A DNA stretch of 64,000 bases from Streptomyces roseifaciens (lineage in GTDB: Bacteria; Actinomycetota; Actinomycetes; Streptomycetales; Streptomycetaceae). A program made the position numbers and the translations under genes. Every line of letters begins with the position of its first letter. Positions within the stretch are counted from its first letter, which is position 1. Positions 1 to 8,777 of this stretch are shown in pieces. The stretch is from NCBI RefSeq assembly GCF_001445655.1, contig NZ_LNBE01000007.1, forward strand, positions 35,030-99,029, given 5' to 3'. The notes beneath the pieces were generated by a model, which had not been told where the DNA came from, did no database searches, and saw nothing but the letters and a program-made list of their open reading frames with translations.

Positions 1-807
1 ACCGTGCTGTCCTTCCTGCTGCACGCGGGCTCGGTGCTCACCCGGGCGCTGTCCGTGGAGCGGGCGCCCTGGGGCAACATGTACGAGTTCTCCACGACCT
101 TCGGCATGACGGTCGTCGGCGTCTACCTCGGCCTGCTGGCCTTCAAGAAGAACGTGCGCTGGCTCGGCCTGCCGCTGACCACCACGATCCTCCTGGACCT
201 CGGCCTCGCCGTCTCCGTGCTCTACACCGAGAGCGACCAGCTCGTCCCGGCCCTGCACTCGTACTGGCTGTGGATCCACGTCTCCACCGCCATCCTGTGC
301 GGCGCCGCGTTCTGGGTCGGCGCCTGCTCCACCCTGCTCTACCTCTTCCGCGACGGCTACGAGGCCCGCCTGGTCGAGGGCCGCACCGGCGCCGGCCTGC
401 GCCGCTACCTGAACGAGCTGCCGCAGGACCGCAAGTACGCCCGCTTCAAGGCCAAGCTCGCGCTGCGCACCGACAACCCCATGTCGCGCCTGCCCTCCGC
501 CGCCACCCTCGACAAGCTGGGCTACCGCATCAACGCCACGGTCTTCCCGCTGTGGACCTTCACGATCGTCGCGGGCGCCATCTGGGCCGAGGCCGCCTGG
601 GGCCGCTACTGGGGCTGGGACCCCAAGGAGGTCTGGTCCTTCATCACCTGGGTCGCCTACGCCTGCTTCCTGCACGCCCGCGCGACCGCCGGCTGGAAGG
701 GCCGCAAGGCCGCCTACATCGCGCTCGCCGCGTTCGGCTGCTACATCTTCAACTACTACGGCGTGAACATCTTCGTCACCGGCAAGCACTCCTACGCCGG
801 CGTCTGA
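1..807 (+). CDS. ccsB: Cytochrome c biogenesis protein CcsB/ResC, 5' end outside window
   Basis: Integral membrane protein of the System II (Ccs/Res) machinery that carries haem across the membrane and attaches it to apocytochrome c. The visible 268 codons are the C-terminal part; the frame is open from the first base, so the true start lies before the window. Several hydrophobic segments are visible, followed by the tryptophan-rich haem-handling WWD motif (WGRYWGWDPKEVWSF, near nt 595-645), which is diagnostic of the CcmC/CcmF/CcsA haem-handling family. Histidines that could ligate haem precede it (HSYWLWIH, nt 256-280) and follow it (GKHSYAG at the C-terminus). It fits the respiratory theme of the window. 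Whether ResB and CcdA genes lie upstream cannot be seen. Confidence 0.93.
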   Translation, partial: TVLSFLLHAGSVLTRALSVERAPWGNMYEFSTTFGMTVVGVYLGLLAFKKNVRWLGLPLTTTILLDLGLAVSVLYTESDQLVPALHSYWLWIHVSTAILCGAAFWVGACSTLLYLFRDGYEARLVEGRTGAGLRRYLNELPQDRKYARFKAKLALRTDNPMSRLPSAATLDKLGYRINATVFPLWTFTIVAGAIWAEAAWGRYWGWDPKEVWSFITWVAYACFLHARATAGWKGRKAAYIALAAFGCYIFNYYGVNIFVTGKHSYAGV

Positions 808-903
808 GCGGTCACCCGCACCCCGCACAGCAGCCCCCCGTACGGCCCGTTTCCCGCACTCCCCGGAGCGCGGGAGGCGGGCCGCGGTGGTAGAGCTGGA
901 CCC

Positions 904-1464
904 ATGGAGATCCCCTCCCTGTACGGCAAGTCCGAGCCCCGGGGCGAGGACAGCCACCTGCTGCGCTACGAGCTGTCGCTCCCCTTCCCCAAGGCCGAGG
1001 TGTGGCTGGCCATCGCCACCCCCGAGGGCCTGCCGACCTGGCTGGCCGCGGCCGAGCCCTTCGAGCAGCGCGAGGGCGGGGCCATCACCCTGCGCTGGCT
1101 GAACACCGACGCGGCCGGGCACTCCACGGTCGCCCCCGGCCGGGTCACCGCCTGGCAGCCGCAGCGGCTGGCCGAGTACACCGTCGACATCCACGGCCGG
1201 ATCCGCTTCGAGCTGGAGGACGCCCCCGCCAGCGTCGGCGGCACCCTGCTGCACTTCACCAACGAGTTCGCCGGCCCCGACAACGTCCGCCTGGACTGCC
1301 TTGCGGGCTGGCACCACCACTTCGAGTACCTCCTGGAGGCCCTCGCCGGCCGGCCCGCCGACTGGACGGGGTGGACCCTCGAACGGTGGCGGAAGCTGCG
1401 CGCGGAGTACGAGCTGCGCGGCACCGGCGACCCGGGCGAGCCGCCGGGCGGCGCCACCGGCTGA
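904..1464 (+). CDS. SRPBCC/START-like domain protein
   Basis: A 186-residue soluble protein. The sequence from about residue 20 (YELSLPFPKAEVWLAIATPEG) to residue 165 has the layout of the SRPBCC/AHSA1 helix-grip fold: an opening strand, a helix with a W-L-A-I pattern, alternating strands, and a long C-terminal helix with WHHHFEYLLEAL. Such proteins bind small hydrophobic ligands or assist Hsp90-like chaperones, and no specific function can be assigned here. There is no signal peptide. The ATG start has only a weak ribosome-binding site (GAGCTGG). It converges with the phosphoesterase gene, 32 bp away. Confidence 0.8.
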   Translation: MEIPSLYGKSEPRGEDSHLLRYELSLPFPKAEVWLAIATPEGLPTWLAAAEPFEQREGGAITLRWLNTDAAGHSTVAPGRVTAWQPQRLAEYTVDIHGRIRFELEDAPASVGGTLLHFTNEFAGPDNVRLDCLAGWHHHFEYLLEALAGRPADWTGWTLERWRKLRAEYELRGTGDPGEPPGGATG

Positions 1465-1496
1465 CGTCCACGGGCTGCGCAGGCCCCGCCGGTCCG

Positions 1497-2924
1497 TCAG
1501 CGCCGGGGCCGGCTGCCCTTCTCCTGCTCGGGCGGCTGCTGGCGGGCGCCCGGCAGCGTGGGCTTGGGCAGGTGGGCGACCTTCCAGCGGGCCTCGTCGA
1601 GCTGCTCCTTGGTGTCCGCGGGCAGCCGCGGCGGCCGCGGGGCCTTGTCGGTGAAGCCGAAGGCCGAGGTCAGGTCGCCGAAGGTGCGGCGGCGCCAGGC
1701 GCTGATGTTCGGCTCCCGCACCCCCGTCCACACCTCCAGGAAGCGCAGCACCGAGGTGTGGTCGAAGGCGTCGCCCGCGGCCCAGCCGCCCACCGTCCAC
1801 GGCGAGACGATCAGGCACGGCACCCGGAAGCCGCCGCCGATCGGCAGCTTCCCCACGAACTCGTCCGCGGTGCCCGCCGGGGGGACCGGCGGCGGCACGT
1901 GGTCGAAGAGCCCGTCGTTCTCGTCGTAGTTCAGGATGAACGCCGTCTTCGCCCACACCTCGGGGTTGTCGGCGATGGCCTCGATCTTCTTGGCCACGTA
2001 GTCCGCGCCGGCGGCCGGCAGGTAGCGCGGGTGCTCGGACTGCGCCGCGGTCGGGATGATCCAGGAGACGGCCGGCAGCCGGCCGTTCCGGGCGTCGTCC
2101 TCGAAGGTGCCCGCGGGCAGCCGGCGCATCCCCCGCTCGTACAGCGGATCGCCCGGCTTGGCGTCCTTGAACTGGGCGAACTGCTCCAGGAGGTTGCAGC
2201 CGTAGTTGTCCTCCTCCTGGTAGACGCGCCAGCTGACGCCCGCCGCCTGCAGCCGCTCGGCGTAGGTGGTCCAGCGGTAGGGGGAGGGGGCGGTGTTGTC
2301 GATGACCGGGCCGCCGCGGGTGGCACCGGGGTCGATGGTGCCCGTCATCCAGTAGAGCCGGTTGGGCCAGGTGGGGCCGAGGACCGAGCAGAAGTAGTTG
2401 TCGCAGAGGGTGAAGGTCTCCGCGAGCGCGAACTGGAAGGGGATGTCCTCGCGCGTGTGGTAGCCCATCACGTACGGGCCGTTCGCGCCGTCGGCCTTGC
2501 GGTGCGCCGGCATCCAGCGGTCCATCTTCCCGCCGTTCCACGCCTCGTGCTGGACGGCCCAGGCATGGCTGGTGGACGGGATGGCCTGGGCGCTCGTCTT
2601 CTGCGTGTCGAGCCGGAACGGCAGCAGGTAGCCGGCCGGGTTCTTCTCGTCCGGCTGGTGGAAGACGTCGCGGCCGCCCGGCAGCTTGACGGCGTCGGGG
2701 TCGGCGAAGCCCCGTACGCCCTTGAGGGTGCCGAAGTAGTGGTCGAAGGACCGGTTCTCCTGCATGAGCAGGACCACGTGCTCGATGTCGCGCAACGAGC
2801 CGCGCCGGGCCGGTCCGGCGGCGACCGCCCGCCGCACGCTCGGCGGCAGCAGCGACAGTGCCGCGGCGCCGCCCACGGCGCCCGCGGCGGAGCCGATGAG
2901 TCTGCGTCGGGTCATGTCGGGCAT
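1497..2924 (-). CDS. Secreted phospholipase C / phosphoesterase (PF04185 family), Tat exported
   Basis: A 475-residue enzyme of the bacterial phospholipase C/acid phosphatase family, acting outside the membrane on phosphodiesters or phosphomonoesters. The N-terminus has a twin-arginine signal (TRRRLIG, residues 5-11), then an Ala/Gly-rich hydrophobic stretch ending near VAAGPA (about residue 38). The family metal/nucleophile motif ENRSFDHYFG is at residues 56-65, and a second conserved block NYDENDGLFDHVPPP lies near residues 330-345. The start is supported by GAGAGGGG 8 nt upstream. The C-terminal 30 residues are charged and low complexity. It could be lipid-phosphate recycling or a phosphatase; substrate is not readable from sequence. 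Confidence 0.88.
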   Translation of the reverse strand: MPDMTRRRLIGSAAGAVGGAAALSLLPPSVRRAVAAGPARRGSLRDIEHVVLLMQENRSFDHYFGTLKGVRGFADPDAVKLPGGRDVFHQPDEKNPAGYLLPFRLDTQKTSAQAIPSTSHAWAVQHEAWNGGKMDRWMPAHRKADGANGPYVMGYHTREDIPFQFALAETFTLCDNYFCSVLGPTWPNRLYWMTGTIDPGATRGGPVIDNTAPSPYRWTTYAERLQAAGVSWRVYQEEDNYGCNLLEQFAQFKDAKPGDPLYERGMRRLPAGTFEDDARNGRLPAVSWIIPTAAQSEHPRYLPAAGADYVAKKIEAIADNPEVWAKTAFILNYDENDGLFDHVPPPVPPAGTADEFVGKLPIGGGFRVPCLIVSPWTVGGWAAGDAFDHTSVLRFLEVWTGVREPNISAWRRRTFGDLTSAFGFTDKAPRPPRLPADTKEQLDEARWKVAHLPKPTLPGARQQPPEQEKGSRPRR

Positions 2925-3240
2925 GGCGTGTGCCCCTCTCCCTGGAGTCGCGTGAGGCCTCAGTGTGGCCTGTCGGACTCTCCCGGCACGGGTGTGTCAA
3001 AGGCAGGAGAGGGTGCGTGAACGGGGTGCCAAATGGCTGTGAAGAGGGACGAGTTGATCTCTGAGGCGGCGTACGGCGGCCGGGATCGGGTTTTCTTATT
3101 ACCCGATCGGGCGATGGGCGGCTACGCCGTACGGCGGGTGACTGCCGTGACACCGGGTGACGGCCGGACGGGCGAATCCTCCGACCGGCCGTCAGGGCGC
3201 GGCCGCGGGGGCGGATCCGGGGGCGGATCCCGGGGCGGGA
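2925..3240. other. Gene-free spacer with AT-rich hairpin and GGATCC-type tandem repeat
   Basis: This spacer upstream of the phosphoesterase shows no convincing gene. It holds an inverted repeat GATCGGG/CCCGATC (3084-3090 and 3102-3108) around an unusually AT-rich 11-nt loop, flanked by copies of GTACGGCGG. Its far end is a 12-13 bp tandem repeat (3206-3242, listed separately). A reading frame at 3033-3428 on the plus strand lacks the codon-position GC pattern of real genes here and is Gly/Arg low complexity. Confidence 0.6.
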
Positions 3241-3242
3241 TC
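3206..3242. repeat. Tandem repeat, 12-13 bp x3, touching a stop codon
   Basis: Units CGGGGGCGGATC (3206-3217), CGGGGGCGGATC (3218-3229) and CCGGGGCGGGATC (3230-3242). The last unit overlaps the TGA stop of the minus-strand PLDc_N gene (3241-3243), so the array begins at the gene's end and runs into the spacer. Confidence 0.85.
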
Positions 3243-3546
3243 AGGCCGCGGGCGGCGGGTCGCCCTGGTCGCGCCGGAGGGACTTCAGGAACTCGGGGTT
3301 GTCGTCGGGCGCGACCCACTTCCGCTCGCCGCCCCGCCCGTGGCCGCGCGGCCCGGCCGCGGCACGCGGGCGCCCCGCGATCAGCCAGGCGACCGGCCCG
3401 ATCAGCACCTCGCCGAAGAGCAGGATGACGATCACCCAGGCGATCTTCGGCAGGCCGCGGACCTCTTTCTCCGGGGTGTTCAGACAGTCCACGAAGGCGT
3501 AGATCCACAGCGCCAGGATCAGCAGGAACGGCAGATACCTGAGCAT
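3241..3546 (-). CDS. Small membrane protein with PLDc_N (phospholipase D-nuclease N-terminal) domain
   Basis: A 101-residue protein with two transmembrane segments: residues 4-20 (LPFLLILALWIYAFVDC) and about 33-57 (KIAWVIVILLFGEVLIGPVAWLIAG). This matches the PLDc_N/cardiolipin-synthase N-terminal membrane hairpin found as a stand-alone protein in actinobacteria. The hydrophilic tail is Arg/Gly rich and ends DQGDPPPAA. The ATG at 3546 was chosen because the hydrophobic segment follows directly. It is divergent from mqnL with an 87-bp spacer. Function is unknown; stand-alone copies have no catalytic HKD motif. Confidence 0.85.
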   Translation of the reverse strand: MLRYLPFLLILALWIYAFVDCLNTPEKEVRGLPKIAWVIVILLFGEVLIGPVAWLIAGRPRAAAGPRGHGRGGERKWVAPDDNPEFLKSLRRDQGDPPPAA

Positions 3547-3633
3547 GTCGGACGGCTCCCCGGGGACGGCGGTACGGGCCGCTCGGCGGCCCCGATACCG
3601 GTCCAGCGTAGTGCGTGCTTGATACTGGAGCGC

Positions 3634-5085
3634 ATGGCTTACGACGACCTTCGCTCGTTCCTCCGGGCGCTGGAGCGCGACGGCGACCTCAAGCGCATCA
3701 AGGCGGAAGTCGATCCGTACCTGGAAATCGGTGAGATCACCGACAGGGTGAACAAGGCGGGCGGCCCCGCGCTGCTCTTCGAGAACGTCAAGGGCGCGGA
3801 CATGCCGCTCGCCATGAACGTCTTCGGGACCGACCGCCGGCTGCTCAAGGCGCTCGGACTGACGTCCTACGACGAGATCAGCGACAAGATCGGCGGACTG
3901 CTCAAGCCCGAGCTGCCGCAGGGCTTCGTCGGCATCCGCGAGGCGTTCGGCAAGCTCGGCTCGATGACGCACGTGCCCCCGCGGAAGATCAAGGACGCTC
4001 CGGTGCAGGAGGTCGTCCTCACCGGCGACGACGTCGACCTCGACAAGCTGCCGGCGCTCTTCACCTGGCCCGAGGACGGCGGCTCCTTCTTCAACCTGGG
4101 CCTGACCCACACCAAGCACCCGGAGACGGGCGTGCGGAACCTGGGCCTGTACCGCCTGCAGCGCCACGACAAGCGCACCATCGGCATGCACTGGCAGATC
4201 CACAAGGACAGCCGCAACCACTACCAGGTCGCCGCCAAGCGCGGCGAGCGGCTGCCGGTCGCCATCGCCTTCGGCTGCCCGCCGGCCGTCACCTACGCCT
4301 CCACGGCGCCGCTGCCCGGCGACATCGACGAGTACCTCTTCGCCGGCTTCGTCTCCGGCAAGCGCATCGAGATGGTCGACTGCAAGACCGTTCCGCTGCA
4401 GGTCCCCGCCAACGCCGAGGTCGTCGTCGAGGGCTGGCTGGAGCCGGGCGAGATGCTCCCGGAGGGCCCCTTCGGCGACCACACCGGCTTCTACACGCCG
4501 CAGGAGCCGTTCCCGGCGCTGACGATCGACTGCGTGACGATGCGCAAGCGGCCGCTGCTGCAGTCCATCGTGGTCGGCCGCCCGCCGACGGAGGACGGCC
4601 CGCTGGGCCGGGCCACGGAGCGGTTCTTCCTGCCCCTGCTGAAGATCATCATTCCGGACATCGTGGACTACCACCTGCCGGAGTCCGGCGGCTTCCACAA
4701 CTGCGCGATCGTCTCGATCGACAAGAAGTACCCCAAGCACGCGCAGAAGGTCATGCACGCGATCTGGGGCGCGCACATGATGTCGCTGACCAAGCTGATC
4801 ATCGTGGTGGACGCGGACTGCGACGTGCACGACCTGCACGAGGTGTCCTGGCGGGCCCTCGGCAACACGGACTACGCCCGCGACCTGACGGTCGTCGAGG
4901 GCCCGGTCGACCACCTCGACCACGCCTCGTACCAGCAGTTCTGGGGCGGCAAGGCGGGCATCGACGCGACGGCGAAGTGGCCCGAGGAGGGCTACACGCG
5001 CGACGGGGGGTGGCCGCACATGGTCGAGTCCGATCCGGAGACGGCGGCGAAGGTCGACCGCAGGTGGAAGGAGTACGGGCTGTGA
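3634..5085 (+). CDS. mqnL: Menaquinone biosynthesis decarboxylase, UbiD family (prenyl-FMN dependent)
   Basis: A 483-residue UbiD-type decarboxylase. In the futalosine menaquinone route this type of enzyme removes the carboxylate from the prenylated naphthoate, using prenylated FMN made by the UbiX-like partner (mqnM, one gene away). Sequence support: an N-terminal FLRALERDGDLKRI block, the NLGLYRLQRHDKRTIGMHW region typical of UbiD, PEGPFGDHTGFY, and TEDGPLGRATERFFLPLLK near the cofactor site. The full length matches the family. Its TGA overlaps the GTG of mqnP (GTGA at 5082-5085), so the two are translationally coupled. A -10-like GATACT (3621-3626) lies just ahead of the ATG. Naming as mqnL rather than generic ubiD rests on the neighbours. 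Confidence 0.93.
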   Translation: MAYDDLRSFLRALERDGDLKRIKAEVDPYLEIGEITDRVNKAGGPALLFENVKGADMPLAMNVFGTDRRLLKALGLTSYDEISDKIGGLLKPELPQGFVGIREAFGKLGSMTHVPPRKIKDAPVQEVVLTGDDVDLDKLPALFTWPEDGGSFFNLGLTHTKHPETGVRNLGLYRLQRHDKRTIGMHWQIHKDSRNHYQVAAKRGERLPVAIAFGCPPAVTYASTAPLPGDIDEYLFAGFVSGKRIEMVDCKTVPLQVPANAEVVVEGWLEPGEMLPEGPFGDHTGFYTPQEPFPALTIDCVTMRKRPLLQSIVVGRPPTEDGPLGRATERFFLPLLKIIIPDIVDYHLPESGGFHNCAIVSIDKKYPKHAQKVMHAIWGAHMMSLTKLIIVVDADCDVHDLHEVSWRALGNTDYARDLTVVEGPVDHLDHASYQQFWGGKAGIDATAKWPEEGYTRDGGWPHMVESDPETAAKVDRRWKEYGL

Positions 5086-6002
5086 CGTCCGCAGCGGAAG
5101 GGGTCCTCAACCCGGGCCCGGCGCCGTCGAGCGGCAAGGTGAAGGCATTCCTCCGGCTCGTGATGATCGAGCACTCGGTCTTTGCGTTGCCCTTCGCCTA
5201 CATCGCCACCCTCACCGCGATGTTCCGCACCTACGGCAACGTCCACTGGACGCGGCTGCTGCTGGTCACCGTCGCGATGGTGGGCCTGCGCACCTTCGCG
5301 ATGGCCTGCAACCGCATCATCGACCGCGAGATCGACGCCCGGAACCCGCGCACCGCGAACCGCGAGCTGGTCACCGGCGCGGTGTCCGTGCGCTCGGCGT
5401 GGACCGGCGCCGGGATCGCCGTCTTCTTCTTCCTGGGCGCGGCGGCCCTGCTGAACCCGCTGTGCCTGGCGCTGGCCCCGATCGCGGTCGTGCCGATGGT
5501 GGTCTACCCGTACGGGAAACGATTCACCGACTTCCCGCACGCGATCCTGGGCCTGGCCCAGGCGATGGGCCCGGTGGGCGCGTGGCTCGCGGTGACGGGG
5601 GAGTGGTCCTGGGAGGCGGTGGTCCTGGGGCTCGCGGTGGGCGTGTGGATCGGCGGCTTCGACCTGATCTTCGCCTGCCAGGACGTGATGGCGGACCGCG
5701 CGCACGGGGTGAAGTCGACGCCGGCCCGCTTCGGCGTCCCGGCGGCGCTGCACGGCGCGCGCGTGTGCCATGTGATCACCACGGGCCTGCTGGCCTGGTA
5801 CGGGGCGATGACGGATGCGGGGGTGTTCTTCTGGGTCGGTCTGGCCGTCGTGGCCGGGGCGTTCCTCTACGAGCACACGATCGTCAAGCCGCACGACCTG
5901 TCCCGCCTGAACAGGGCATTTTTCACGGTCAACGGCTTCATCGGCATTGCGCTTTTCGTGTGCGCCCTGCTGGATCTGGTGGCGCGGGGCCTCGGCGTCT
6001 AG
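5082..6002 (+). CDS. mqnP: Menaquinone polyprenyltransferase, UbiA family
   Basis: A 306-residue integral membrane prenyltransferase that attaches the polyprenyl tail to the naphthoate ring precursor. About eight hydrophobic helices are visible. The two Asp-rich UbiA motifs are NRIIDREIDARN (near residues 76-87) and QDVMADRAHG (near 196-206), which bind Mg-diphosphate. The GTG start overlaps the stop of mqnL; the next upstream in-frame start would lie deep inside mqnL. The prenyl donor could come from the polyprenyl diphosphate synthase at 54103, though other synthases may exist elsewhere. Confidence 0.93.
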   Translation: MTSAAEGVLNPGPAPSSGKVKAFLRLVMIEHSVFALPFAYIATLTAMFRTYGNVHWTRLLLVTVAMVGLRTFAMACNRIIDREIDARNPRTANRELVTGAVSVRSAWTGAGIAVFFFLGAAALLNPLCLALAPIAVVPMVVYPYGKRFTDFPHAILGLAQAMGPVGAWLAVTGEWSWEAVVLGLAVGVWIGGFDLIFACQDVMADRAHGVKSTPARFGVPAALHGARVCHVITTGLLAWYGAMTDAGVFFWVGLAVVAGAFLYEHTIVKPHDLSRLNRAFFTVNGFIGIALFVCALLDLVARGLGV

Positions 6003-6040
6003 CCGGGGCCGCCTCGCGCGGGCGCTCCCGGGCCTGCGGC

Positions 6041-6053
6041 TAGGCTCGGGGGC
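6041..6053 (+). promoter_or_regulatory. -10 element giving a probable leaderless mqnM transcript
   Basis: TAGGCT (6041-6046) followed by seven bases and then the GTG start at 6054. A transcription start about seven bases after the hexamer would coincide with the GTG, and there is no Shine-Dalgarno sequence between them. Confidence 0.5.
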
Positions 6054-6749
6054 GTGGAGCCGTACGAACGAGTAACGCAGCGCCCGGAGCGCCGGCCGTG
6101 GGTGGTCGGGGTGTCCGGGGCGTCCGGGACGCCGTACGCCGCCGCCGTGGTGCGGGGGCTGCTGGCGGCCGGGGAGGCCGTCGACCTGGTGGTGAGCCGC
6201 GCGTCGCGGCTGACGCTGCTGGACGAGACCGGGATCAAGTTCCGCGACGCGCACTGGCAGGACGACCTGCGCGAGTGGCTGGCGCTGGGGGCCGACGGGA
6301 AGCCGCACTTCGGGGAGGCCGTCCTCGACGACGTCCGGTTCTGGCCCGCCGGGGATCTCGCCGCGGGGCCGTCGTCCGGCTCGTACCCGGCGAAGGGGAT
6401 GCTGATCGTCCCGGCGAGCACGGCCTGTGTGGCCGGTGTGGCGCTGGGGTTGTCGAAGGACCTGCTGCAGCGGGTCGCGAGCGTGACGCTGAAGGAGCGG
6501 CGGCCGCTGGTCGTCGCCGTGCGGGAGACGCCGCTGAGCGGTCAGACGCTGCGGCAGCTGGTGGCGCTCGACGAGGCGGGCGCAGTGGTGCTGCCCGCCT
6601 CTCCGGCGTTCTACGCGGGTGCGACGCACATCCAGGATCTGGTGGACTTCGTCGCGGGGCGGGTGCTCGATGCGGCGGGTGTGCCGCACCGGCTGTACCG
6701 CCGGTGGAAGGGAGAGCTGGGTGGTGCGCGCTCCCCGGAGGGGGACTAG
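6054..6749 (+). CDS. mqnM: UbiX-family flavin prenyltransferase
   Basis: A 231-residue flavoprotein that joins a dimethylallyl unit to FMN to make the prenyl-FMN cofactor needed by the UbiD-type decarboxylase mqnL. The FMN-binding start VVGVSGASGTPYAAAVVRGLL (residues 14-34) and the conserved C-terminal block KERRPLVVAVRETPLSG are present. An insertion near residues 70-110 (KPHFGEAVLDDVRFWPAGD) makes it somewhat longer than the roughly 190-residue E. coli UbiX. It is 51 bp after mqnP and seems to have its own leaderless promoter. Confidence 0.93.
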   Translation: MEPYERVTQRPERRPWVVGVSGASGTPYAAAVVRGLLAAGEAVDLVVSRASRLTLLDETGIKFRDAHWQDDLREWLALGADGKPHFGEAVLDDVRFWPAGDLAAGPSSGSYPAKGMLIVPASTACVAGVALGLSKDLLQRVASVTLKERRPLVVAVRETPLSGQTLRQLVALDEAGAVVLPASPAFYAGATHIQDLVDFVAGRVLDAAGVPHRLYRRWKGELGGARSPEGD

Positions 6750-6892
6750 CGCTTATTGGCGCGCGCGGCCCGGCTGATGCTGCGCGCGGCCCTGGCCTCG
6801 GCGCGGCGCTCGGCGGTCTGGTGGGCACGCGAGCGGTTGGCCAGGTCCTGCATCTCACGCATGCGGGCGTAGGCCATCTCGATCGTGTACAC
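6746..6892 (-). CDS. Small Arg/Ala-rich hypothetical protein
   Basis: A 48-residue basic helical protein (VYTIEMAYARMREMQDLANR then SRAHQTAERRAEARAARSIS). The GTG start is favoured because AGGAG sits 10 nt upstream; a longer frame to 6967 lacks such a site. It overlaps the end of mqnM by 4 bp on the opposite strand and is divergent from the Lrp-type regulator. No domain is recognised. The predicted single long amphipathic helix could bind nucleic acid or another protein, but this is only a guess. Confidence 0.55.
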   Translation of the reverse strand: MYTIEMAYARMREMQDLANRSRAHQTAERRAEARAARSISRAARANKR

Positions 6893-7024
6893 GGTTACGT
6901 CACTCCTGAAGGATCGTCGTTGATCTAGCGAGTTGAGCGAAGATTTACGGGCTACAAAGCCCCGCATGCCTTAGATTCTACATGAAACGCGGCGAGTTCG
7001 CCGATTATTGAAAGGTGCCAGGTT

Positions 7025-7480
7025 ATGGACGCGGTGGACAGGCAGCTCATCCAGGCCCTCCGGGAGAACGGCCGGGCCTCGTACGCGGAGCTGGGCCGGC
7101 TCGTGGGCCTCTCCGGGCCGAGCGTCACCGACCGGATCAACCGCCTGGAGGCGGCCGGCGTCATCACGGGGTACCGCGCGACCGTCAACGCCGCGTCGCT
7201 CGGCCTCGGCGTCACCGCCCTGATCGGCCTGCAGCTGTCGGACAGCGCCGACCACGAGGACGTGGCGCGCCGGCTGCGCGACCTGGCCGAGATCGAGGAC
7301 TGCTGGTTCATCGCGGGCGACGACTCGTACATGCTCAAGGTCCGCGTCAGCGACGTGGACGGCCTGGAGCGCACCATCCGCCGGCTCTCCGGCACCAAGG
7401 GCGTGAGCCGCACCCGCACCACGATCGTGCTGTCCACGAAGTGGGAGAACCGGGTCGGCGAACTGCCGGACGAGGCGTAG
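7025..7480 (+). CDS. Lrp/AsnC family transcriptional regulator
   Basis: A 151-residue regulator. Residues 1-55 form the AsnC winged helix-turn-helix (MDAVDRQLIQALRENGRASY, then LGRLVGLSGPSVTDRINRLE); residues 65-150 form the alpha-beta ligand-binding RAM domain, with the Gly-containing turn IAGDDSYMLKVRV. AAAGG lies 9 nt before the ATG. It sits between mqnM and mqnE, 51 bp upstream of mqnE, so it may sense an amino acid or aromatic precursor and influence menaquinone genes; that link is inferred from position only. Confidence 0.93.
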   Translation: MDAVDRQLIQALRENGRASYAELGRLVGLSGPSVTDRINRLEAAGVITGYRATVNAASLGLGVTALIGLQLSDSADHEDVARRLRDLAEIEDCWFIAGDDSYMLKVRVSDVDGLERTIRRLSGTKGVSRTRTTIVLSTKWENRVGELPDEA

Positions 7481-7531
7481 GGATACGCTCGGAGAGTTGC
7501 GTAAAGCGGAAGTATCGGAGAGGCGGACGTC

Positions 7532-8695
7532 ATGGACGCTGGGCTCAAGCGCGAGCTGGAGGAGAAGGTCCTCGCCGGGGAGCGGCTGACCCGTGAGGAC
7601 GGCATCGCCCTCTACGAGTCCGACGACCTGGCCTGGCTGGGCGGGCTCGCCCACCACGTCCGCACGCAGAAGAACGGCGACGTCGTCCACTTCAACGTCA
7701 ACCGTCATCTGAACATGACGAACGTGTGCACGGCGTCGTGCGCGTACTGCTCGTTCCAGCGCAAGCCGGGCGAGAAGGACGCGTACACGATGCGCATCGA
7801 GGAGGCCGTGCGCCTCGCCAAGGCGATGGAGAGCGAGAACCTCACCGAGCTGCACATCGTCAACGGCCTGCACCCGACGCTGCCCTGGCGCTACTACCCG
7901 CGCTCCCTGAAGGCCCTCAAGGAAGCGCTGCCGAACGTCTCGCTGAAGGCCTTCACCGCCACCGAGATCCAGCACTTCGAGAAGATCTCCGGCCTGCCCG
8001 CCGACGAGATCCTCGACGAGCTGATCGACGCCGGCCTGGAGTCGCTGACCGGCGGCGGCGCGGAGATCTTCGACTGGGAGGTCCGCCAGCACATCGTCGA
8101 CCACGACACCCACTGGGAGGACTGGTCGCGCATCCACCGCCTGGCGCACTCCAAGGGGCTCAAGGGCCCGGCGACGATGCTCTACGGCCACATCGAGGAG
8201 CCGCGGCACCGCGTCGACCACGTCCTGCGGCTGCGTGAGCTGCAGGACGAGACCGGCGGCTTCCACGTCTTCATCCCGCTGCGCTACCAGCACGACTTCG
8301 TGGACATGAAGGACGGCAAGGTCCGCAACCGCCTGCAGGCCCGGACCACGATGGCGACGGGCGCCGAGGCGCTGAAGACCTTCGCGGTCTCGCGGCTGCT
8401 GTTCGACAACGTGCCGCACGTCAAGGTGTTCTGGGTGATGCACGGCGTGCAGACCGCGCAGCTCGCCCTGCAGCACGGTGCGGACGACATGGACGGCTCG
8501 GTCGTCGAGTACAAGATCACGCACGATGCGGACAACTACGGCACGCCCAACAAGCTGACCCGTGACGATCTGCTGGAGCTGATCCGCGAGGCGGGCTTCC
8601 GCCCGGTGGAGCGGAACACCCGCTACGAGATCATCCGCGAGTACCCGGGCCCGGACGCCTCGCTGCGCGAATCGCCGCAGCCGATGCGGGTCTGA
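7532..8695 (+). CDS. mqnE: Aminofutalosine synthase (radical SAM)
   Basis: A 387-residue radical SAM enzyme of the futalosine route. It adds the adenosyl radical to the 3-[(1-carboxyvinyl)oxy]benzoate made by MqnA, giving aminofutalosine. The [4Fe-4S] cluster motif is CTASCAYC, with C66, C70 and C73. Further family blocks are LHIVNGLHPTLPW, ALTGGGAEIFDWEVR-like residues 170-185, ATMLYGHIEE and IPLRYQHDF. A purine-rich ribosome site (GAGAGGCGG) precedes the ATG, and TACGCT (7484-7489) could be a -10 element. Confidence 0.95.
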   Translation: MDAGLKRELEEKVLAGERLTREDGIALYESDDLAWLGGLAHHVRTQKNGDVVHFNVNRHLNMTNVCTASCAYCSFQRKPGEKDAYTMRIEEAVRLAKAMESENLTELHIVNGLHPTLPWRYYPRSLKALKEALPNVSLKAFTATEIQHFEKISGLPADEILDELIDAGLESLTGGGAEIFDWEVRQHIVDHDTHWEDWSRIHRLAHSKGLKGPATMLYGHIEEPRHRVDHVLRLRELQDETGGFHVFIPLRYQHDFVDMKDGKVRNRLQARTTMATGAEALKTFAVSRLLFDNVPHVKVFWVMHGVQTAQLALQHGADDMDGSVVEYKITHDADNYGTPNKLTRDDLLELIREAGFRPVERNTRYEIIREYPGPDASLRESPQPMRV

Positions 8696-8777
8696 GATCC
8701 ACTTCGGGGCGTGCTGTACTGGTTTGGCTGAAGAAGCGCGCCCCCCTTCGGTCGTCGTCGAGAAGAAGGTCCCGTCC

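Noticed and set aside
3033..3428. A 131-codon plus-strand frame before mqnL
   Set aside because: Gly/Arg low complexity, no family match, wrong codon-position GC, and it overlaps the better supported minus-strand PLDc_N gene.
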